Below are positions 28,987-32,641 of a stretch of DNA of 32,641 nt, one piece after another. The translations under genes and the position numbers were made by a program. Numbering within the stretch: the first letter of the stretch is position 1; the number at the start of each line of letters is the position of its first letter. The notes below the pieces were generated by a model that had not been told where the DNA came from, did no database searches, and was given only the letters and a program-made list of their open reading frames with translations. Origin of the DNA: a bacterium (lineage in GTDB: Bacteria > Patescibacteriota > Minisyncoccia > Moranbacterales > UBA9337); NCBI GenBank assembly GCA_021159185.1, contig JAGGSH010000015.1:1-32641 (forward strand), read 5' to 3'.

Positions 28987-29803
28987 AAAGTTGTTTAGAA
29001 TTTATCAGTTCTTTTATTTCGCTAATTTTTTTATTGGCCTCCTCAAAACCATTTTGATAATATTTTTCAATTTTGCCATTGCTGAAATACCCGAAAAAAG
29101 TTTCTTTCCAGTCGCGAAAACTTATTTTTAAATTATTCGCGGGCTCTATGATAATGTTAGAATTTTCCTCAATAATTTTGTTTCTGTATTGGTATGGAGA
29201 TAAGTAAAGCGATTTTAAGATGGTGTTAAAACGATTTTTTGGCTCTTCTTCCTTAAATTCCAATTTCAAAGTTACGCTAATAACAACTCCGTTTTCGCCT
29301 ACTTTCTTTCTGGCAATGTCAGCCGGATCGGGATTTAAAACTCCCCCGTCAACCAAATAATAATTTTGGTATTTAATCGGCTGCCAAATCCCGGGAAAGG
29401 CGTTTGAAGCCAGCGGGATTAGCAAGGGATCACCTTTTTCAAAAACAACTTCTTTCCCTGTTTTTAAATCCACAGTTATAACTGAAATAGGTATTTCAGT
29501 TTGATTGATATCACTGATGTTTTTCTCTTTAATATATTTCTTTAACGCTTGCTTAAAAATTGACCGCCGAATAAGATGCAGCCATTTATTTTTTCTTTTG
29601 AATTCATTTTTAATTTCTCGGCTGGGAATTCCCAGAGCGAACAAAAAACCTACGATTGAAGCAGACGAGCAAGTCGCCAAAAAATCTATCGGAATCTCAT
29701 TCGCTTTTAAGCAATCCAAAACGCCCAAATGGGCGAATGTTTTGGCTCCGCCGCCGCCAAGAGACAAAGCCACTAAAGGCCTTTGAATTTTCCGCTTAGG
29801 CAT
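28973..29803 (-). CDS. Patatin-like protein with degenerate nucleophile elbow
   Basis: A 276-residue patatin-fold paralogue of the next gene. It keeps the oxyanion motif LSLGGGGAKTFAHLG (13-27), the intermediate PLASNAFPGIWQP and the dyad motif YLVDGGVLNPDPADI (Asp152). At the nucleophile elbow, where GxSxG is expected, it reads ATCSSAS: aligned to its neighbour (AGSSIGA), the Ser46 position is kept but both glycines are replaced by Thr and Ala. The strained turn may not form, so it may be inactive or regulatory. It overlaps the active patatin gene by 14 nt, suggesting a coupled pair or heteromer. It follows a small membrane protein gene by 7 nt. Start ATG at 29803. Confidence 0.82.
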   Translation of the reverse strand: MPKRKIQRPLVALSLGGGGAKTFAHLGVLDCLKANEIPIDFLATCSSASIVGFLFALGIPSREIKNEFKRKNKWLHLIRRSIFKQALKKYIKEKNISDINQTEIPISVITVDLKTGKEVVFEKGDPLLIPLASNAFPGIWQPIKYQNYYLVDGGVLNPDPADIARKKVGENGVVISVTLKLEFKEEEPKNRFNTILKSLYLSPYQYRNKIIEENSNIIIEPANNLKISFRDWKETFFGYFSNGKIEKYYQNGFEEANKKISEIKELINSKQLYGKG

Positions 29804-29810
29804 AGTGATT

Positions 29811-30314
29811 CTATTTAATAAAATAAGTGGCGGCTAAATAGCAAATCGCCGCGCCGGCTGTTCCCATTAAAGACATCTTAAAACCGTAAACCAGCGGGGA
29901 CTCATTTTCCAGCTGCGCTCTGTGAATTCCAAAAATAAACAAAAGCACTAAGCCGGTCATCACCGAAATTACTCTGGCTATGGCTAAATCATCCATCAAG
30001 ACATAGGAGATGAGAGGCATGCCGACAATAATAAAAGTTAGCGCTGAAGAGGCGGTAGCCTGCATAAGATCATTCCCGGAATATGCCTGGCCGCCGGTTA
30101 AACTGGTTAAACGGAATTTGGAAACAAGCGGCCCGAAAGAATTAGCGAAACTGCTGGCTGTCCCCACAATCAGTCCGGACAATAATATCGTCCAATGATT
30201 AGAAGTTAAAACTGAAACTCCCAAAGCCACGCCAAAGCTGGCGATAATAGAACCGAATAATCCCAAAATCACTCCTTTTATTTTGCTTTCTATTTCCTCA
30301 AATGTAAATGGCAT
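29811..30314 (-). CDS. Multi-pass membrane protein, possibly VIT1/CCC1-like
   Basis: The 167-residue protein has an N-terminal amphipathic part (FTFEEIESKIKG) and about five membrane segments: LGLFGSIIASFGVALGVSVL, WTILLSGLIVGTASSFANSFG, SSALTFIIVGMPLISYVLM, VISVMTGLVLLFIFGIH and the final SLMGTAGAAICYLAATYFI. The first-two-helix pattern (SFGVALGVS...ILLSGLIVGTASSFANS) resembles VIT1/CCC1 family metal transporters, but the acidic metal-site residues of that family are not evident, so this is tentative. An AAGGA Shine-Dalgarno lies near the ATG at 30314. It is followed by the patatin pair at 7 nt, so they share an operon and perhaps a membrane role. Confidence 0.6.
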   Translation of the reverse strand: MPFTFEEIESKIKGVILGLFGSIIASFGVALGVSVLTSNHWTILLSGLIVGTASSFANSFGPLVSKFRLTSLTGGQAYSGNDLMQATASSALTFIIVGMPLISYVLMDDLAIARVISVMTGLVLLFIFGIHRAQLENESPLVYGFKMSLMGTAGAAICYLAATYFIK

Positions 30315-30387
30315 AATTTTCCTTAAGGATAACTTTTTTTACGCTTTTAAGCAAGCTCTTGTTTAAAACTTCTTGTTTAAAACTTAA

Positions 30388-30410
30388 AAATCAATTTTAC
30401 GCGTTGATTT
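30388..30410 (-). terminator. Weak hairpin at the radical SAM gene 3' end
   Basis: AAATCAA/TTGATTT (7 bp, 9-nt loop) followed on the minus strand by TTAAGTTTT and by two CTTGTTTAAAACTT direct repeats (30356-30384). It is weak, so read-through into the membrane-protein gene is likely. Confidence 0.3.
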
Positions 30411-31863
30411 ATTTATTGGAAGCGTTCCTATATTCTTTATCCCATATAGGTTGAGTTAATTTCTTAAGTTTTTTGTCATATTCAATAAAGCCTTCATAAT
30501 ATTCTTTTGAATTTCTGGTTTCCTCGGCGAGATCATCTTCTCCCTTAGTTTCTTTAGTAATAATATTTTCCATAAAATTCTTATAATTATCCCTAATGGA
30601 ACAAGGCATCAGCCAATTTTCCGCTTCTTTTTGGCAGGCGAAACCGTATTTTTTCTGCCACTCCCTTCCTCTTCTAAAGAAATCAGAAGTCAAAGCGCCG
30701 GCAATAGTTTTTCCTTGTTTATACAAATCATAAATATTATCCGCATAATAGGGAACAAAAACGCAAGGCATAATATTTCCATTCCAGTCAATATAGAAAT
30801 AACCGCCTCTTGGTCTTCCATAAGCAATACAGCCATTTGATAAAACCGCGGAATTCCAAAAATCAGCAATTGGATATCCTTTTTCTAATAATTGTTCCCA
30901 CTTTCTATATAGTTTAACTCTTTCTTCCGGGGTCGGCATTTGGTCAAAAACTTTTTTTCCTCTGCCAATTGGCATTAGCTGAAACTGCCACATATAGCTT
31001 GCGCCTTGTTTTTCAAACCAAAAATCATAAAATTCATTGCTTAAAAGGGCGTTTATATTCTTTCTTGTTCCGGTAACCGAAACAGAAAATGGCACTCCCG
31101 CTTCTCTTAGATATTCCATTGATTTTAAAACCCTTTGGAAAATTCCTTTTCCTCTGCGTTCGTCAGTTTCTTTTTCAAATCCTTCAACTGAAATTTGAGG
31201 ATAGGCATTGCCGCTTTTAGCCAATCTTCCGGCAACTTCTTTGGTTATCAATGTCCCGTTAGTGTAAAAAATAAAGAAAGTGTCATTGTATTTTTCAAAA
31301 ACATCCAGAATAGTTTTTTCCTGGCTTTTATACATCATCGGTTCTCCGCCGGAAATTACCACAAATCTGCTGCCAAAAATATTATGATTTTCTTTTAAAA
31401 TTCTATCAAAAATGTCAAAAGGCATAGTAACTCCGGTTTCTGGCGAAGAAGAAGCGTAACAACCTTTGCATTTTAAGTTGCACACTTGAGTGGGGGAAAT
31501 AAGTATAAAAAGAGGCGGTTCAACTTCGTATTTGTCCTTAAAAGATTTTTTTATTTTTTTTATCTCTAATAGATCGTCCCTAAAGAAATTATTTAATCCT
31601 AAGACTTCCAGCATTTTTTCAGTGACATGGCGAGAAATATACCCTTTTTCATAATTTTTCAAAAGTTGCTTTACTGAGGCTTTTGCCCATTGACATTTTC
31701 TAAGCCGGACGGCCTCAAGTTGAATTTCCGACCCTTTTCCCAATTTGCAGATTTTTTTATCAAATTGGTTGAGAATAATTTTCCGGCCAGTTTTATTATC
31801 AAGCGCTTTTTTGACAAGAAAAAGGTATGTATTTTGTTTTATTTTTGTCACTTTGTTTAACAT
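30409..31863 (-). CDS. Radical SAM/SPASM-like protein
   Basis: The 484-residue protein has the radical SAM cluster motif VCNLKCKGCYA (Cys128, Cys132, Cys135; CxxxCxxC), the VISGGEPMMYKS SAM-binding segment, IFYTNGTLI and ISVEGFEKETDERRGKG strands. The C-terminal cysteine region (SNGCIAYGRPRGGYFYIDWNGNIMPCVF, later FACQKEAENWLMPCSIRDN) is like SPASM/twitch auxiliary-cluster domains. A ~115-residue N-terminal helical extension precedes the core. No peptide substrate gene or partner is visible, so the reaction cannot be named; related proteins occur beside TetR regulators in anaerobes. It lies 53 nt downstream of the TetR gene with no separate promoter seen, so the two are probably one transcript. 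Start ATG at 31863. Confidence 0.88.
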   Translation of the reverse strand: MLNKVTKIKQNTYLFLVKKALDNKTGRKIILNQFDKKICKLGKGSEIQLEAVRLRKCQWAKASVKQLLKNYEKGYISRHVTEKMLEVLGLNNFFRDDLLEIKKIKKSFKDKYEVEPPLFILISPTQVCNLKCKGCYASSSPETGVTMPFDIFDRILKENHNIFGSRFVVISGGEPMMYKSQEKTILDVFEKYNDTFFIFYTNGTLITKEVAGRLAKSGNAYPQISVEGFEKETDERRGKGIFQRVLKSMEYLREAGVPFSVSVTGTRKNINALLSNEFYDFWFEKQGASYMWQFQLMPIGRGKKVFDQMPTPEERVKLYRKWEQLLEKGYPIADFWNSAVLSNGCIAYGRPRGGYFYIDWNGNIMPCVFVPYYADNIYDLYKQGKTIAGALTSDFFRRGREWQKKYGFACQKEAENWLMPCSIRDNYKNFMENIITKETKGEDDLAEETRNSKEYYEGFIEYDKKLKKLTQPIWDKEYRNASNK

Positions 31864-31916
31864 ATTATTTTAATTTACTTTTTTATATTTTATGTCTCTG
31901 TCCCATATTCCTATTT

Positions 31917-32504
31917 CTAAAACAAAGCCGCGATTATTTGATCGGCTACTTTACCAGACTTGATTTTCTTGTTTAAAAATGAATACTCTAAAATCAATCC
32001 ATTCATCGTTCCGACAAGCAAAGAGGTCAGTAGCTTATCATCAACTTTTCGCGTTATTTTTTTGCTGGCGGACATTTCTTTAATCACCGGCTGGATTAAC
32101 CCGATAATTTGTTCTCTCAATTGAGCAATACGGTTTTTTATTTGAGGATCAGCCGGCGATAATTTTAGCATTAAGGATTTGACCAGGTTTTTTTCTTTCA
32201 AGCCAAAATCCAGATAATTTCTGATAAGTTTATGCAATTTCTTGTCAACCGTTTTCTCGCTAAGGGCCTCAGAAATGGACAAGCTTAATTTGTCAAAAAC
32301 ATTATTAAGCACTTCTATGTAAATTTCCGCCTTGCCGGTAAAATGATAATAGAGCGCCGCTTTGGTAATATTGAGTTTTTTGGCGATATCATCCATAGAA
32401 ACGCCCAAATAACTATATTCAGAAAAAAGATTGCGAGCCGCGCCGATGATATATTGCTTAGTGTCTTGAATAATATTCTCTCGCGGTTTTTTAATTATTT
32501 CCAT
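31917..32504 (-). CDS. TetR-family transcriptional regulator
   Basis: The 195-residue protein has a TetR N-terminal helix-turn-helix (IIGAARNLFSEYSYLGVSMDDIAKKLNITKAALYYHFTGKAEIY, about residues 19-62) and a helical ligand-binding C-terminal domain typical of AcrR-like members. It most likely represses its own promoter, where a perfect 7-bp-arm palindrome lies just after the -10 box, and so also the following radical SAM gene. The inducer cannot be inferred. Start ATG at 32504, preceded by AAAGCAG, a weak RBS. Confidence 0.93.
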   Translation of the reverse strand: MEIIKKPRENIIQDTKQYIIGAARNLFSEYSYLGVSMDDIAKKLNITKAALYYHFTGKAEIYIEVLNNVFDKLSLSISEALSEKTVDKKLHKLIRNYLDFGLKEKNLVKSLMLKLSPADPQIKNRIAQLREQIIGLIQPVIKEMSASKKITRKVDDKLLTSLLVGTMNGLILEYSFLNKKIKSGKVADQIIAALF

Positions 32505-32528
32505 AATCTTTTAACTGCTTTTTAAACT

Positions 32529-32546
32529 ACTTACCACTCGGTAAGT
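32529..32546. promoter_or_regulatory. Putative TetR operator ACTTACC-N4-GGTAAGT
   Basis: A perfect 18-bp palindrome (7-bp arms, ACTC centre) between the -10 box and the TetR start codon. This arm sequence is typical of TetR-family operators. No second copy was seen at other genes in the window. Confidence 0.8.
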
Positions 32547-32553
32547 TATCTGC

Positions 32554-32581
32554 AGTGTACCAAACCGCGAAATCTTGTCAA
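32554..32581 (-). promoter_or_regulatory. Promoter of the TetR-radical SAM operon
   Basis: TTGACA (32576-32581), 16-nt spacer, TACACT (32554-32559) on the minus strand, with the operator palindrome covering the probable start of transcription. The remaining 60 nt to the window end show no feature. Confidence 0.7.
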
Positions 32582-32641
32582 GTAAATGTACTAGATGACC
32601 ACCTCTTGGACACTTTTGAATATTTTTGAGTAAAATTAACA

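Overview
Every protein gene and the single tRNA in this 32.6-kb AT-rich window lie on the minus strand, so transcription runs from high to low coordinates. The gene set (split dcw cluster, very AT-rich leaders with mostly weak Shine-Dalgarno sites, RND pump without an outer-membrane channel gene, repeat-filled junctions, compact proteins) suggests a Candidatus Patescibacteria/CPR genome, probably Parcubacteria-like. This is inference from gene content and repeat style; no rRNA marker is present.

Layout in the direction of transcription: (1) 32.6-30.4 kb, a TetR regulator with a clear operator-promoter and a radical SAM protein. (2) 30.3-27.4 kb, a small multi-pass membrane protein, two tandem patatin-like proteins (one with a degenerate nucleophile elbow) and two small membrane-anchored proteins. 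(3) 27.4-22.6 kb, a MarR-controlled RND efflux operon (marR, membrane fusion protein, RND transporter). (4) 22.5-17.1 kb, the first half of a division and wall cluster, mraZ-rsmH-ftsL-ftsI-murF, with MraZ-type repeats inside its promoter and a terminator after murF. (5) 17.1-16.8 kb, a short independent unit with promoter, four successive RNA hairpins and a terminator; it could be a structured ncRNA or a 57-codon gene with a perfect Shine-Dalgarno site. (6) 16.7-13.3 kb, tRNA-Glu(CUC) and isoprenoid/undecaprenyl genes (short-chain prenyl synthase, ispG, divergent uppS). (7) 13.2-7.6 kb, thioredoxin, thioredoxin reductase, malic enzyme, yjbQ, pcm, mltG, khpA, trmD. (8) 6.5-2.6 kb, the second half of the wall cluster, ftsW-murG-murC. 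(9) 1.9-0.1 kb, a Wzx-like flippase and a four-helix-bundle (S23/Avd-family) protein embedded in tandem repeats.

The genes mostly serve one theme: lipid carrier synthesis (prenyl synthase, IspG, UppS), peptidoglycan precursors (MurC, MurF, MurG), polymerisation and septation (FtsW, FtsI, FtsL, MltG) and translation support (RsmH, TrmD, KhpA, tRNA-Glu).

The most unusual layer is the junction DNA. There is a two-copy ~285-bp MITE-like element with imperfect terminal inverted repeats, smaller dispersed palindromes (TGTCATTCC... and CCTGCC...GGCAGG families), and short-period (7-8 nt) arrays that often begin at gene stop codons and are often arranged as inverted halves that could fold into long hairpins. 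Some seem to have been absorbed into coding sequence, as in the TrmD linker.
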